Source of the DNA: Streptococcus uberis
Lineage (GTDB): Bacteria; Bacillota; Bacilli; Lactobacillales; Streptococcaceae
Assembly (NCBI RefSeq): GCF_000785785.1
Contig: NZ_JRQN01000015.1
Location: 1 to 50,598 of the forward strand
DNA: 50,598 bases
Reading direction: 5' to 3'
Under the pieces are notes generated by a model that was not told the origin of the DNA, did no database searches, and worked only from the letters and a program-made list of their open reading frames with translations. Shown piece after piece: positions 38,339 through 48,273 of the stretch. Made by a program: the position numbers and the translations under genes. Numbering within the stretch: the stretch's first letter is position 1; each line of letters opens with the position of its first letter.

Positions 38339-38617
38339 ATGGGACGTAGTCTTAAAAAAGGACCTTTCGTCGATGAGCATTTAATGAAAAAAGTTGAAGC
38401 TCAAGCAAATGACGAAAAGAAAAAAGTAATCAAAACTTGGTCACGTCGTTCAACGATTTTCCCAAGTTTCATCGGTTATACAATTGCAGTTTATGATGGA
38501 CGTAAACATGTACCTGTTTATATCCAAGAAGACATGGTAGGTCACAAACTTGGTGAATTTGCACCAACTCGTACTTACAAAGGTCACGCAGCAGACGACA
38601 AGAAAACACGTCGTTAA
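38339..38617 (+). CDS. rpsS: Ribosomal protein uS19
   Basis: 92 residues with [14 protein letters not shown] and [15 protein letters not shown]. Head of the 30S subunit, contacting tRNA and S13. The 91-base gap before it holds GATAAG-TTGA-CTTATC and a nested hairpin. Confidence 0.98.
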
Positions 38618-38632
38618 TAGGAGGAGGACACA

Positions 38633-38977
38633 ATGGCAGAAATTACTTCAGCTAAAGCAATGGCTCGTACAGTACGTGTTTCACCTCGTAAAACACGTTT
38701 AGTACTTGATCTTATCCGTGGTAAGAACGTTGCTGACGCAATCGCAATCTTAAAATTCACTCCAAACAAAGCAGCTCGTGTTATTGAGAAAACTCTTAAC
38801 TCAGCTATTGCAAATGCAGAAAACAACTTTGGTTTGGAAAAAGCTAACTTGGTAGTATCTGAAACATTCGCTAACGAAGGACCAACAATGAAACGTTTCC
38901 GTCCACGTGCGAAAGGTTCGGCTTCACCAATCAACAAAAGAACAACTCACGTAACAGTAGTTGTTGCAGAAAAATAA
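38633..38977 (+). CDS. rplV: Ribosomal protein uL22
   Basis: 114 residues. [16 protein letters not shown] at the start and the tunnel-lining hairpin ([27 protein letters not shown]), the site where macrolide-resistance changes occur. The loop looks normal. Confidence 0.98.
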   Translation: MAEITSAKAMARTVRVSPRKTRLVLDLIRGKNVADAIAILKFTPNKAARVIEKTLNSAIANAENNFGLEKANLVVSETFANEGPTMKRFRPRAKGSASPINKRTTHVTVVVAEK

Positions 38978-38989
38978 GGAGGTAAAATC

Positions 38990-39643
38990 GTGGGTCAAAA
39001 AGTACATCCAATTGGTATGCGTGTCGGAATCATCCGTGACTGGGATGCGAAATGGTATGCTGAAAAAGAATACGCGGATTACCTTCATGAAGATCTTGCA
39101 ATCCGTAAATTCATTCAAAAAGAATTAGCAGAAGCTTCAGTTTCAACAATTGAAATTGAACGTGCTATCAACAAAGTTATTGTTTCATTACATACTGCTA
39201 AACCAGGTATGGTTATCGGTAAAGGTGGAGCAAATGTTGACACATTACGTGCTCAACTTAACAAATTAACTGGGAAACAAGTACACATCAACATTATTGA
39301 AATCAAATCACCAGATCTTGATGCTCACCTTGTTGGTGAAAACATTGCTCGTCAATTAGAGCAACGTGTTGCTTTCCGTCGTGCACAAAAACAAGCAATT
39401 CAACGTACAATGCGTGCTGGAGCTAAAGGGATTAAAACTCAAGTTTCAGGTCGTTTGAACGGTGCTGATATCGCTCGTGCAGAAGGTTATTCTGAAGGAA
39501 CTGTTCCTCTTCATACACTTCGCGCTGATATTGATTACGCTTGGGAAGAAGCAGACACTACATATGGTAAACTTGGTGTTAAAGTTTGGATTTATCGTGG
39601 TGAAGTTCTTCCGGCTCGTAAAAACACTAAAGGAGGCAAATAA
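38990..39643 (+). CDS. rpsC: Ribosomal protein uS3 (GTG start)
   Basis: 217 residues. KH domain with [14 protein letters not shown], mRNA entry-tunnel protein. [25 protein letters not shown] at the start. GTG start behind AAGGAGGTAAAATC. Confidence 0.98.
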   Translation: MGQKVHPIGMRVGIIRDWDAKWYAEKEYADYLHEDLAIRKFIQKELAEASVSTIEIERAINKVIVSLHTAKPGMVIGKGGANVDTLRAQLNKLTGKQVHINIIEIKSPDLDAHLVGENIARQLEQRVAFRRAQKQAIQRTMRAGAKGIKTQVSGRLNGADIARAEGYSEGTVPLHTLRADIDYAWEEADTTYGKLGVKVWIYRGEVLPARKNTKGGK

Positions 39644-39646
39644 CAT

Positions 39647-40060
39647 ATGTTAGTACCTAAACGTGTTAAACACCGTCGTGAATTCCGTGGTAAAATGCGC
39701 GGTGAAGCAAAAGGTGGAAAAGAAGTATCATTCGGTGAATACGGTCTTCAAGCTACAACTAGCTCATGGATCACTAACCGCCAAATCGAAGCTGCCCGTA
39801 TCGCTATGACGCGTTACATGAAACGTGGTGGTAAAGTTTGGATTAAAATCTTCCCACATAAATCTTATACTGCTAAAGCTATCGGGGTTCGTATGGGTTC
39901 TGGTAAAGGTGCACCTGAAGGTTGGGTATCACCAGTTAAACGTGGTAAAGTAATGTTCGAAATTGCTGGTGTTTCTGAAGAAGTTGCACGTGAAGCATTC
40001 CGTCTTGCTGGACACAAATTACCAGTTAAAGTTAAATTCGTTAAACGCGAAGCAGAATAA
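39647..40060 (+). CDS. rplP: Ribosomal protein uL16
   Basis: 137 residues. [23 protein letters not shown] at the start and [20 protein letters not shown], which approaches the A-site tRNA. Three bases after the rpsC stop, behind AAAGGAGGCAAATAAC. Confidence 0.98.
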   Translation: MLVPKRVKHRREFRGKMRGEAKGGKEVSFGEYGLQATTSSWITNRQIEAARIAMTRYMKRGGKVWIKIFPHKSYTAKAIGVRMGSGKGAPEGWVSPVKRGKVMFEIAGVSEEVAREAFRLAGHKLPVKVKFVKREAE

Positions 40061-40069
40061 GGAGAAGAC

Positions 40070-40276
40070 ATGAAACTTGAAGAAATCAAAAAGTTCGTTG
40101 CTGAGCTTCGTGGCTTGTCTCAAGAAGAGCTTGCTAAAAAAGAAAACGAACTCAAAAAAGAACTTTTCGACCTTCGTTTTCAAGCTGCAGCCGGTCAACT
40201 TGATCAAACTGCTCGTTTGAACGAAGTTAAAAAACAAATTGCACGTGTTAAAACTGTGCAATCTGAAATGAAATAA
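40070..40276 (+). CDS. rpmC: Ribosomal protein uL29
   Basis: 68 residues, a helical hairpin near the tunnel exit. [32 protein letters not shown] is the family core. SD AAGGAGAAGAC. Confidence 0.98.
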   Translation: MKLEEIKKFVAELRGLSQEELAKKENELKKELFDLRFQAAAGQLDQTARLNEVKKQIARVKTVQSEMK

Positions 40277-40303
40277 TAGATTGGGAAAGGAGAAATTCAA
40301 ATT

Positions 40304-40564
40304 ATGGAACGTAATCAACGTAAAACCCTTGTTGGACGTGTAGTATCTGACAAGATGGATAAAACAATTACAGTTATAGTTGAAACAAAACGTAACCACC
40401 CAGTCTATGGTAAACGTATCAACTATTCTAAAAAATACAAAGCTCATGATGAAAACAACATTGCTAAAGAAGGCGATATGGTTCGTATCATGGAAACACG
40501 TCCACTTTCAGCTACAAAACGTTTCCGTCTTGTAGAAGTTGTGGAAAAAGCTGTTATTATCTAA
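40304..40564 (+). CDS. rpsQ: Ribosomal protein uS17
   Basis: 86 residues, OB fold binding 16S r[36 protein letters not shown] is characteristic. SD AAAGGAGAAATTCAAATT. Confidence 0.98.
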   Translation: MERNQRKTLVGRVVSDKMDKTITVIVETKRNHPVYGKRINYSKKYKAHDENNIAKEGDMVRIMETRPLSATKRFRLVEVVEKAVII

Positions 40565-40588
40565 TCAAACTAAAAGGAGAAAATTGAA

Positions 40589-40957
40589 ATGATTCAACAA
40601 GAAACTCGCTTGAAAGTTGCTGATAATAGCGGTGCCCGTGAGATCTTGACTATCAAAGTACTTGGTGGTTCAGGACGTAAATTCGCTAACATCGGTGACG
40701 TAATCGTTGCTTCTGTTAAACAAGCTACTCCTGGTGGAGCAGTTAAAAAAGGTGATGTAGTGAAAGCTGTTATTGTTCGTACTAAAACTGGTGCACGCCG
40801 TCCAGACGGTTCATACATCAAATTTGACGACAATGCTGCAGTAATCATCCGTGACGATAAAACTCCTCGCGGAACTCGCATCTTCGGCCCAGTTGCACGT
40901 GAATTACGTGAAGGTGGCTACATGAAGATCGTATCACTTGCACCAGAAGTACTTTAA
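40589..40957 (+). CDS. rplN: Ribosomal protein uL14
   Basis: 122 residues. [18 protein letters not shown] at the start and [14 protein letters not shown] near the end. Binds 23S rRNA at the subunit interface. Confidence 0.98.
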
Positions 40958-41039
40958 TATAAAGTTAAAACAAACTAAGTCCCCTAGGTTTACCTAGGGT
41001 GCCCATGTTGGGCGTAAGAAAAATAGGAGAAAAACTAGA

Positions 41040-41345
41040 ATGTTTGTAAAAAAAGGCGACAAAGTTCGCGTTATTGCAGGTAAAGATAAAGGAACTGAAG
41101 CAGTAGTTCTTAAAGCTTTGCCAAAAGTTAACAAAGTTGTTGTTGAAGGTGTTGGTATGATTAAAAAACACCAAAAACCTAATACAGAGAACCCTCAAGG
41201 TGCTATCGTTGAAAAAGAAGCTCCAATCCATGTATCAAATGTACAAGTACTTGATAAAAATGGTGTTGCAGGTCGCGTAGGTTATAAAGTTGTTGACGGC
41301 AAAAAAGTTCGTTACAGCAAAAAATCTGGCGAAGTATTAGATTAA
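41040..41345 (+). CDS. rplX: Ribosomal protein uL24
   Basis: 101 residues with KOW motif ([26 protein letters not shown]), an assembly initiator of the 50S subunit. The 82-base gap before it contains a CCCTAGG-rich hairpin (CCTAGGTTTACCTAGG). Confidence 0.98.
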   Translation: MFVKKGDKVRVIAGKDKGTEAVVLKALPKVNKVVVEGVGMIKKHQKPNTENPQGAIVEKEAPIHVSNVQVLDKNGVAGRVGYKVVDGKKVRYSKKSGEVLD

Positions 41346-41368
41346 TCACGAAGGAAAGGAGAAGCATA

Positions 41369-41911
41369 ATGGCAAATCGTTTAAAAGAAAAATATACTAA
41401 CGAAGTAATTCCTGCGTTGTCAGAGAAATTCAACTACACTACAGTTATGGCTGTGCCACGCGTTGAGAAAATCGTTCTTAACATGGGTGTTGGTGATGCT
41501 GTTTCAAACGCAAAAAACCTAGAAAAAGCTGCTGCTGAGTTAGAACTTATCTCAGGTCAAAAACCACTTATTACTAAAGCTAAGAAATCAATCGCTGGCT
41601 TCCGTCTTCGTGAAGGTGTTGCGATCGGCGCGAAAGTTACACTTCGTGGCGAACGTATGTACGAATTCTTAGACAAATTAGTTAGCGTTTCACTTCCTCG
41701 TGTACGTGACTTCCACGGTGTTCCAACAAAATCTTTTGATGGACGTGGTAACTACACACTTGGTGTGAAAGAACAACTTATCTTCCCAGAAATCAACTTT
41801 GATGATGTTGATAAAGTACGTGGTCTTGATATCGTAATCGTCACTACTGCAAATACTGACGAAGAATCACGTGAATTGCTTAAAGGCCTTGGAATGCCTT
41901 TTGCAAAATAA
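41369..41911 (+). CDS. rplE: Ribosomal protein uL5
   Basis: 180 residues. Binds 5S rRNA and contacts P-site t[23 protein letters not shown] and [28 protein letters not shown] are family-typical. Confidence 0.98.
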   Translation: MANRLKEKYTNEVIPALSEKFNYTTVMAVPRVEKIVLNMGVGDAVSNAKNLEKAAAELELISGQKPLITKAKKSIAGFRLREGVAIGAKVTLRGERMYEFLDKLVSVSLPRVRDFHGVPTKSFDGRGNYTLGVKEQLIFPEINFDDVDKVRGLDIVIVTTANTDEESRELLKGLGMPFAK

Positions 41912-41926
41912 TAGGGGGTAAATAAA

Positions 41927-42112
41927 TTGGCTAAAAAATCTATGATTGCTAAGAACAAACGTCCTGCGAAACATTCTACGCAAGCTTATACACGCTGTGA
42001 AAAATGTGGTCGTCCACATTCAGTTTACCGCAAGTTTAAACTTTGCCGTGTTTGCTTCCGTGAGTTGGCTTACAAAGGTCAAATTCCAGGTGTTGTTAAA
42101 GCTTCTTGGTAA
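41927..42112 (+). CDS. rpsN: Ribosomal protein uS14, zinc-binding type (TTG start)
   Basis: 61 residues with a full zinc ribbon (Cys24, Cys27, Cys40, Cys43), the C+ type Z form. Streptococci may carry a zinc-free paralogue elsewhere for zinc starvation. TTG start behind AGGGGGTAAATAAA. Confidence 0.97.
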
Positions 42113-42132
42113 AAAATATGATGTAAAACTTA

Positions 42133-42200
42133 CTCTACTATTAATTTGTTAATAGTAGAGAAGTTGAACATAATTTCTGATAAGAGAATTTTCTCTTATC
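42133..42200 (+). promoter_or_regulatory. Two strong stem-loops between rpsN and rpsH
   Basis: CTCTACTATTAA / TTAATAGTAGAG (42133-42160) and GATAAGAGAA / TTCTCTTATC (42179-42200) are perfect stems of 12 and 10 bp. No long T-run follows. Possibly RNA processing or a ribosomal-protein binding site. Confidence 0.6.
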
Positions 42201-42267
42201 AAACCGCCATCAGGCGCATTAACTAGCAAGTGATTATTCAAACTACTAGTAAAAGGAGAAATCAAAA

Positions 42268-42666
42268 ATGGTTATGACTGACCCAATTGCAGACTTTTTA
42301 ACACGTATTCGTAATGCTAACCAAGTAAAACACGAAGTGTTAGAAGTACCTGCTTCAAACATCAAAAAAGGGATTGCTGATATCCTTGTACGCGAAGGTT
42401 TTGTAAAAAACGTTGAAGTTATTGAAGATGACAAACAAGGGATCATCCGTGTTTTCCTTAAATATGGTCAAAACGGTGAACGCGTTATTACTAACTTAAA
42501 ACGTATCTCAAAACCAGGTCTTCGTGTTTACACAAAACGTGAAGATGTTCCTAAAGTTCTTAACGGACTAGGAATCGCAATCATTTCAACTTCAGAAGGT
42601 CTTTTGACGGATAAAGAAGCTCGCCAAAAAAACGTTGGTGGGGAAGTGATCGCCTACGTTTGGTAA
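42268..42666 (+). CDS. rpsH: Ribosomal protein uS8
   Basis: 132 residues. [16 protein letters not shown] at the start (ATG at 42268 or the internal ATG at 42274) and [27 protein letters not shown] at the end. Central 30S assembly protein. Confidence 0.97.
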   Translation: MVMTDPIADFLTRIRNANQVKHEVLEVPASNIKKGIADILVREGFVKNVEVIEDDKQGIIRVFLKYGQNGERVITNLKRISKPGLRVYTKREDVPKVLNGLGIAIISTSEGLLTDKEARQKNVGGEVIAYVW

Positions 42667-42815
42667 TTAATAGCACAACCATTCCTATGCGATACAGCGT
42701 TGACTTGTCTCGATTAACTTAAGTTATATCTTCGACTTCGTCGCCTAGTCTCGCTTCGGATTGATTGCACTATTAGAGTGATATGTGTTCAAATATTGGC
42801 ACAAACATCTAGCAA

Positions 42816-42925
42816 ACGTAAAAGAACTAATTGAACACGGACTAAAGTCTGTGTGAAAAAGATAAACTTTTCTTGAAACTTAAGTTTCACAGCAAAGTTT
42901 CCTATTTTCACTTTGACTTTTACGT
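42816..42925 (+). ncRNA. Structured RNA element between rpsH and rplF (copy B of the two-copy family)
   Basis: Closing stem ACGTAAAAG (42816-42824) with CTTTTACGT (42917-42925). Inside lie a hairpin ACACGGAC / GTCTGTGT and the conserved GAAAAAGATAAACT facing AAGTTTCCTATTTTC. The apical hairpin is GAAACTT / AAGTTTC. The core sequences match copy A in the purB leader; the apical hairpins differ in sequence but not in place. It fills most of a 331-base gap in the spc operon, which otherwise holds no gene. Confidence 0.65.
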
Positions 42926-42997
42926 CCTTAGTATCTTAGTTTACCCCGTGAAAACTAGTCGCATAGCGGCTTGATAATCTAACAGGAGAAAATAAAC

Positions 42998-43533
42998 ATG
43001 TCACGTATTGGTAATAAAGTAATTACTTTGCCTGCAGGTGTTGAAATTAGCAATGACAACAATGTTGTTACGGTTAAAGGCCCTAAAGGCGAACTCACTC
43101 GTGAGTTCAACAAAAACATTGAAATCAAAGTTGAAGGAACTGAAATTACACTTTCACGTCCTAACGACTCTAAAGAAATGAAAACAATTCATGGTACTAC
43201 TCGTGCAAACTTGAATAACATGGTTGTTGGTGTTTCTGAAGGTTTCAAAAAAGATCTTGAAATGAAGGTGTCGGTTACCGTGCTCAACTTCAAGGTACTA
43301 AACTTGTCCTTTCAGTAGGTAAATCTCACCAAGACGAAGTGGAAGCACCAGAAGGAATTACATTCACTCTTGCTAACCCAACGTCTATCTCAGTTGCAGG
43401 GATCAGCAAAGAACTTGTTGGTCAAACAGCAGCTTACATCCGTAGCTTACGTTCACCAGAACCTTATAAAGGTAAAGGTATTCGTTATGTTGGTGAATAC
43501 GTACGCCTTAAAGAAGGTAAAACTGGTAAATAA
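42998..43533 (+). CDS. rplF: Ribosomal protein uL6, interrupted by a one-base deletion
   Basis: Restored length is 178 residues. First part [16 protein letters not shown]...GFKKDLEM. After the break come [21 protein letters not shown], the conserved core of the second domain, and [26 protein letters not shown]. The frame breaks at 43265-43266: ATGAAGGTGTC should read ATGAAAGGTGTC (Met-Lys-Gly-Val). One A is missing. uL6 is required for 50S assembly, so a live cell should not carry this lesion. It is the best evidence that the single-base deletions here are artefacts. Confidence 0.95.
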
Positions 43534-43625
43534 TAGTTTGATTGCATACCTTAAGCAATTAAGGTATCAATTGACTTGTTTTCCAAATGTAACAGATAAA
43601 ACTTAAATTTTAAGAGGTGAATATT

Positions 43626-43982
43626 GTGATTTCAAAACCAGATAAAAACAAAACCCGCCAAAAACGCCATCGTCGCGTACGCGGTAAACTCTCTGGAACT
43701 GCAGAACGCCCACGTTTGAACATTTTCCGTTCTAATACAGGCATCTACGCTCAAGTTATTGATGACGTAGCGGGTGTAACGCTCGCAAGCGCATCAACTC
43801 TTGATAAAGACGTTTCAAAAGGAACAAAAACTGAACAAGCCGTTGTAGTCGGCAAACTTGTTGCTGAACGTGCAGTGGCTAAAGGTATTTCTGAAGTGGT
43901 GTTTGACCGCGGTGGATATCTATATCACGGACGTGTAAAAGCTTTGGCTGATGCAGCTCGTGAAAACGGATTGAAATTCTAA
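43626..43982 (+). CDS. rplR: Ribosomal protein uL18 (GTG start)
   Basis: 118 residues. 5S rRNA binding. The GTG at 43626 gives [22 protein letters not shown], the family start, behind AAGAGGTGAATATT. The upstream ATG-like start at 43617 lies in the SD and is rejected. Ends [10 protein letters not shown]. Confidence 0.96.
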   Translation: MISKPDKNKTRQKRHRRVRGKLSGTAERPRLNIFRSNTGIYAQVIDDVAGVTLASASTLDKDVSKGTKTEQAVVVGKLVAERAVAKGISEVVFDRGGYLYHGRVKALADAARENGLKF

Positions 43983-44000
43983 AGGGGAGGACACAAAATA

Positions 44001-44495
44001 ATGGCATTTAAAGATAATGCAGTTGAACTTGAAGAACGCGTTGTTGCTATCAACCGTGTTACAAAAGTTGTAAAAGGTGGACGTCGTCTTCGTTTTGCTG
44101 CTCTTGTAGTAGTTGGTGATGGAAATGGACGTGTAGGATTCGGTACAGGTAAAGCTCAAGAAGTACCAGAAGCTATTCGTAAAGCTGTTGAAGCAGCTAA
44201 GAAAAATATGATTGAAGTACCAATGGTTGGCACAACAATTCCTCACGAAGTATTTACTAACTTCGGTGGAGCAAAAGTATTGTTGAAACCAGCTGTAGAA
44301 GGTTCTGGAGTTGCCGCTGGTGGTGCAGTTCGTGCCGTCATCGAATTAGCAGGTATTGCTGATATTACTTCAAAATCTCTTGGTTCAAATACCCCAATCA
44401 ACATTGTTCGTGCAACTGTTGAAGGGTTAAAACAACTTAAACGTGCAGAAGACGTTGCCGCATTACGTGGTGTTTCTGTATCTGACTTAGCATAA
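44001..44495 (+). CDS. rpsE: Ribosomal protein uS5
   Basis: 164 residues. Decoding accuracy protein with [27 protein letters not shown] and [22 protein letters not shown]. The GTTIPHEV stretch and the spectinomycin-site loop look normal. Confidence 0.98.
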   Translation: MAFKDNAVELEERVVAINRVTKVVKGGRRLRFAALVVVGDGNGRVGFGTGKAQEVPEAIRKAVEAAKKNMIEVPMVGTTIPHEVFTNFGGAKVLLKPAVEGSGVAAGGAVRAVIELAGIADITSKSLGSNTPINIVRATVEGLKQLKRAEDVAALRGVSVSDLA

Positions 44496-44509
44496 GAAAG
44501 GGGATAACA

Positions 44510-44692
44510 ATGGCTCAAATTAAAATTACTTTGACTAAGTCTCCAATCGGACGTAAGCCAGAACAACGTAAAACTGTTGTTGCTCTTGGACTTGGCAAAT
44601 TAAATTCTTCAGTTGTTAAAGAAGATAACGCAGCTATTCTTGGAATGGTTAACGCTATCAGCCACTTAGTAACTGTAGAAGAAGTTAAATAA
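44510..44692 (+). CDS. rpmD: Ribosomal protein uL30
   Basis: 60 residues. [20 protein letters not shown] and the C-terminal [26 protein letters not shown], 14 bases after rpsE. Confidence 0.98.
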   Translation: MAQIKITLTKSPIGRKPEQRKTVVALGLGKLNSSVVKEDNAAILGMVNAISHLVTVEEVK

Positions 44693-44737
44693 TAAATAAG
44701 CAGACCGGTTGGATTCTACCAGCCCCTGCAAATAGGA

Positions 44738-44822
44738 TTTAAGTCGCAAGCTTTTAGCTTGTGACTTAAAGTTAATTTTATGTATAGGCGAGTTTCTATG
44801 GGGAGTCCTTTCCCCTCATAGA
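44738..44822 (+). promoter_or_regulatory. Two strong stem-loops between rpmD and rplO
   Basis: A 14-bp stem with one G-U pair, TTTAAGTCGCAAGC / GCTTGTGACTTAAA (44738-44770), and a second, TCTATG-GGGGA / TCCCC-TCATAGA (44795-44822), lie before the rplO SD. No T-run follows, so they do not look like terminators. Confidence 0.6.
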
Positions 44823-44853
44823 GGCGCTAGCAATTTACAAATAAGGAGAAAAA

Positions 44854-45294
44854 ATGAAACTTCATGAATTAAAACCTGCTGAAGGATCACGTAAAGTACG
44901 TAACCGTGTTGGACGTGGATCATCATCTGGTAACGGTAAAACATCTGGTCGCGGACAAAAAGGTCAAAACTCTCGTAGTGGTGGTGGCGTTCGTTTAGGT
45001 TTTGAGGGTGGACAAACACCATTGTTCCGTCGCATGCCAAAACGTGGCTTCTCAAACATCAATGCTAAAGAGTATGCACTTGTTAACCTTGATCAATTAA
45101 ACGTTTTTGAAGATGGTACTGAAGTAACTCCAGTTATGCTTAAAGAAGCTGGAATCGTTCGTGCTGAAAAATCAGGCGTTAAAGTTCTTGGTAACGGCGA
45201 ATTGACTAAAAAATTGACTGTTAAAGCAGCTAAATTCTCAAAATCTGCTGAAGCAGCAATCACTGCTAAGGGTGGTTCAATCGAAGTCATCTAA
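44854..45294 (+). CDS. rplO: Ribosomal protein uL15
   Basis: 146 residues. [35 protein letters not shown] is the rRNA-binding N-terminus. The C-terminal globular part ends [13 protein letters not shown]. 16 bases before secY. Confidence 0.98.
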   Translation: MKLHELKPAEGSRKVRNRVGRGSSSGNGKTSGRGQKGQNSRSGGGVRLGFEGGQTPLFRRMPKRGFSNINAKEYALVNLDQLNVFEDGTEVTPVMLKEAGIVRAEKSGVKVLGNGELTKKLTVKAAKFSKSAEAAITAKGGSIEVI

Positions 45295-45310
45295 TGAGGG
45301 GTAACTCATT

Positions 45311-46615
45311 ATGTTCTTAAAAATACTAAAAGACGCACTGAAAGTAAGGACTGTTAGAAATAAAATTTTCTTTACAATCTTTATTATCCTTGTCTTCCGA
45401 ATCGGAACGCATATAACAGTTCCAGGAGTCAATGCAAAAAGTTTAGAGCACTTGAGTGAACTTCCTTTTTTAAATATGTTGAACCTTGTCAGTGGTAATG
45501 CCATGAGAAACTTTTCGGTCTTCTCAATGGGTGTCAGTCCATACATTACTGCGTCTATCGTTGTTCAATTATTACAAATGGATATCCTACCAAAATTTGT
45601 TGAATGGGGGAAACAAGGTGAAGTTGGTCGTCGTAAGTTAAATCAAGCGACTCGCTATATTTCACTCTTCCTTGCATTTGTACAATCAATTGGTATCACT
45701 GCTGGGTTCAATACCTTGTCTAGTGTTGCTCTAGTTAAAACACCAAATGTCAAAACCTATTTGTTAATTGGTGCTTTGCTTACAACTGGTAGTGTTATTG
45801 TTACTTGGCTTGGAGAACAGATTACAGATAAAGGATTTGGTAATGGTATTTCGATGATTATCTTTGCAGGTATCATCTCATCTATTCCAAATGCAATTGC
45901 AACCATCCACGAAGATTACTTTGTTAATGTTCGTTCCGGTGAGTTAAACATGTCTTACGTTATTGTAGGCTTGATTATTTTGTCGGTACTTGCCATTGTC
46001 TTTTTCACAACATATGTTCAACAAGCGGAATATAAAATTCCAATCCAATATACAAAACTTGTTCAGGGGGCTCCGACAAGTTCATATCTTCCTTTAAAAG
46101 TCAATCCAGCTGGCGTTATTCCCGTTATCTTTGCTAGCTCGATTACGACTATTCCAAGTACGATTATACCGTTCTTCCAAAATGGTAAAGATATTCCTTG
46201 GTTAACGAAACTACAAGAAGTTTTAAACTATCAAACTCCAACTGGAATGATAGTCTATGCGTTTTTGATTATTTTGTTCTCATTCTTCTATACCTTTGTA
46301 CAAGTAAATCCTGAGAAAACAGCTGAAAATCTACAGAAGAACTCGTCTTATATTCCAAGTGTGAGACCTGGACGAGAAACAGAACTTTATATGTCATCAT
46401 TGCTCAAAAAACTTGCTACAATTGGTTCAGTTTTCCTAGCATTTATCTCTCTTGTGCCAATCGCTGCGCAACAAGGACTTAATCTTTCATCTAGTATTGC
46501 ACTAGGGGGAACAAGTTTACTAATTTTGATCTCAACGGGCATAGAAGGAATGAAACAACTTGAAGGCTATCTTCTGAAAAGAAAATATGTCGGATTTATG
46601 AATACAGCAGAATAG
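45311..46615 (+). CDS. secY: Protein translocase subunit SecY
   Basis: 434 residues with ten membrane helices. Forms the Sec channel with SecE and SecG. Shows GVSPYITASIVVQLLQM, the SecA-contact loop around PVVxP-like VNPAGVIPVIFASSI, and RPGRETELYMSSLLKKL. Lies in its standard place between rplO and adk. ATG at 45311 behind GAGGGGTAACTCATT. Confidence 0.97.
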   Translation: MFLKILKDALKVRTVRNKIFFTIFIILVFRIGTHITVPGVNAKSLEHLSELPFLNMLNLVSGNAMRNFSVFSMGVSPYITASIVVQLLQMDILPKFVEWGKQGEVGRRKLNQATRYISLFLAFVQSIGITAGFNTLSSVALVKTPNVKTYLLIGALLTTGSVIVTWLGEQITDKGFGNGISMIIFAGIISSIPNAIATIHEDYFVNVRSGELNMSYVIVGLIILSVLAIVFFTTYVQQAEYKIPIQYTKLVQGAPTSSYLPLKVNPAGVIPVIFASSITTIPSTIIPFFQNGKDIPWLTKLQEVLNYQTPTGMIVYAFLIILFSFFYTFVQVNPEKTAENLQKNSSYIPSVRPGRETELYMSSLLKKLATIGSVFLAFISLVPIAAQQGLNLSSSIALGGTSLLILISTGIEGMKQLEGYLLKRKYVGFMNTAE

Positions 46616-46620
46616 AATAT

Positions 46621-46690
46621 AGGTTGACCTTGTCAACCTACTATTTTGTTTTTGGGTGATAACAAGACTTAGCGTTATTTCTTGTTATCA
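46621..46690 (+). promoter_or_regulatory. Two hairpins between secY and adk
   Basis: AGGTTGAC / GTCAACCT (46621-46639) and TGATAACAAG / CTTGTTATCA (about 46656-46690). The second has no T-run. They may set the mRNA boundary between secY and adk. Confidence 0.5.
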
Positions 46691-46753
46691 GTTGAAAACA
46701 AAAGCAAAAATGAATTATCATTTTTCTAAAAATTTAGTCAAGAGGAGACTGAC

Positions 46754-47395
46754 ATGAATCTTTTAATTATGGGTTTACCAGGTGCTGGTAAAGGGACACA
46801 AGCAGCAAAGATTGTTGAAGAGTTTGGGTTAATTCATATTTCAACAGGCGATATGTTCCGCGCAGCTATGTCTAACAAAACTGAAATGGGTGTCCTTGCA
46901 AAGTCTTATATTGATAAAGGTGATTTAGTACCGGATGATGTCACAAATGGTATTGTTAAAGAACGCCTTGGTCAAGCTGATATTGCAGAAAAAGGATTTC
47001 TATTGGATGGCTATCCACGTACAATTGACCAAGCACATGCATTAGATGCAACTTTAAAAGAATTAAACTTAAACTTGGATGGCGTTATCAATATTGATGT
47101 TAATCCAGAATCATTAATTGAGCGTTTAAGTGGTCGTATTATTAACAAAAAAACAGGCGAAACCTTCCACAAAGTCTTTAACCCACCAGTAGGTGATTAC
47201 AAGGAAGAAGATTTTTATCAACGCGAAGACGATAAACCAGAAACTGTTAAGCGCCGTTTAGATGTTAATATTGCTCAAGGGCAACCAATTTTAGATCATT
47301 ATCGTAAAGCAGGAATTGTTAACGATATTGATGGAAATAAAGATATTTCAGAAGTTTTTGTTGACATTGAAAAAGTCGTTAAAAACCTAAAATAA
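46754..47395 (+). CDS. adk: Adenylate kinase
   Basis: 213 residues, AMP plus ATP to 2 ADP. P-loop [10 protein letters not shown] (7-16), [15 protein letters not shown], and a lid ([20 protein letters not shown]) that lacks the four zinc cysteines seen in many Gram-positive enzymes. SD AAGAGGAGACTGAC. Confidence 0.97.
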   Translation: MNLLIMGLPGAGKGTQAAKIVEEFGLIHISTGDMFRAAMSNKTEMGVLAKSYIDKGDLVPDDVTNGIVKERLGQADIAEKGFLLDGYPRTIDQAHALDATLKELNLNLDGVINIDVNPESLIERLSGRIINKKTGETFHKVFNPPVGDYKEEDFYQREDDKPETVKRRLDVNIAQGQPILDHYRKAGIVNDIDGNKDISEVFVDIEKVVKNLK

Positions 47396-47410
47396 AATAT
47401 CATAAATAAC

Positions 47411-47439
47411 TTGCGAAACTTAAAGTCAAGTGATATAAT
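47411..47439 (+). promoter_or_regulatory. Internal promoter upstream of infA
   Basis: TTGCGA, a 17-base spacer, TATAAT with TG at the extended -10 position. It would drive infA-rpmJ-rpsM-rpsK-rpoA-rplQ independently of the S10 promoter. Confidence 0.75.
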
Positions 47440-47512
47440 AGGCTAGTCTGACTTATAATTGTTACCTCTGTGCTCAGAGGACATCAAATCGAAATTTAGG
47501 GGGTACTTTTGC

Positions 47513-47731
47513 GTGGCAAAAGAAGACGTGATTGAAATTGAAGGCAAAGTTGTAGAAACAATGCCAAACGCAATGTTTACTGTTGAATTAGAAAATGGGC
47601 ATCAAATTCTAGCAACTGTATCAGGAAAAATCCGTAAAAATTACATTCGTATTTTAGTAGGTGATCGTGTTACAGTGGAAATGAGTCCATATGACTTAAC
47701 ACGTGGACGTATCACATACCGCTTTAAATAA
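47513..47731 (+). CDS. infA: Translation initiation factor IF-1 (GTG start)
   Basis: 72 residues. OB fold: [49 protein letters not shown] at 47513 behind AGGGGGTACTTTTGC. The longer frame from 47459 lacks a ribosome binding site and is rejected. Confidence 0.97.
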
Positions 47732-47756
47732 TCGAAATAATTGGAGGGATTAAAAC

Positions 47757-47873
47757 ATGAAGGTAAGACCATCGGTTAAACCAATTTGCGAATACTGTAA
47801 AGTAATTCGTCGTAACGGTCGTGTTATGGTGATTTGTCCAACAAATCCAAAACACAAACAACGTCAAGGATAA
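47757..47873 (+). CDS. rpmJ: Ribosomal protein bL36, zinc-binding type
   Basis: 38 residues, [16 protein letters not shown]...[18 protein letters not shown]. Zinc ligands Cys11, Cys14, Cys27, His33. SD TTGGAGGGATTAAAAC. Very short but in the standard infA-rpmJ-rpsM order. Confidence 0.97.
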
Positions 47874-47890
47874 TATAGAAAGGAGAAAAA

Positions 47891-48256
47891 ATGGCTCGTA
47901 TAGCTGGAGTTGATATTCCAAACGATAAACGTGTAGTAATTTCACTTACTTATGTATACGGTATTGGTCTTGCAACATCTCAAAAGATTTTAGCAGCTGC
48001 TGGTATCTCTGAAGATATCCGTGTTAAAGACTTAACATCAGATCAAGAAGATGCAATCCGTCGTGAAATCGATTCAATCAAAGTTGAAGGTGACCTTCGT
48101 CGTGAAGTTAACTTAAACATCAAACGTTTGATGGAAATCGGTTCATACCGTGGAATTCGTCACCGTCGTGGACTACCTGTCCGTGGACAAAACACAAAAA
48201 ATAACGCTCGTACTCGTAAAGGGAAACCTACTGCGATTGCAGGTAAGAAAAAATAA
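47891..48256 (+). CDS. rpsM: Ribosomal protein uS13
   Basis: 121 residues. [32 protein letters not shown] and the basic tail [20 protein letters not shown]. Head of the 30S subunit, contacts P-site tRNA. SD AAAGGAGAAAAA. Confidence 0.98.
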   Translation: MARIAGVDIPNDKRVVISLTYVYGIGLATSQKILAAAGISEDIRVKDLTSDQEDAIRREIDSIKVEGDLRREVNLNIKRLMEIGSYRGIRHRRGLPVRGQNTKNNARTRKGKPTAIAGKKK

Positions 48257-48273
48257 TATAGGAGGTAAAGAAA

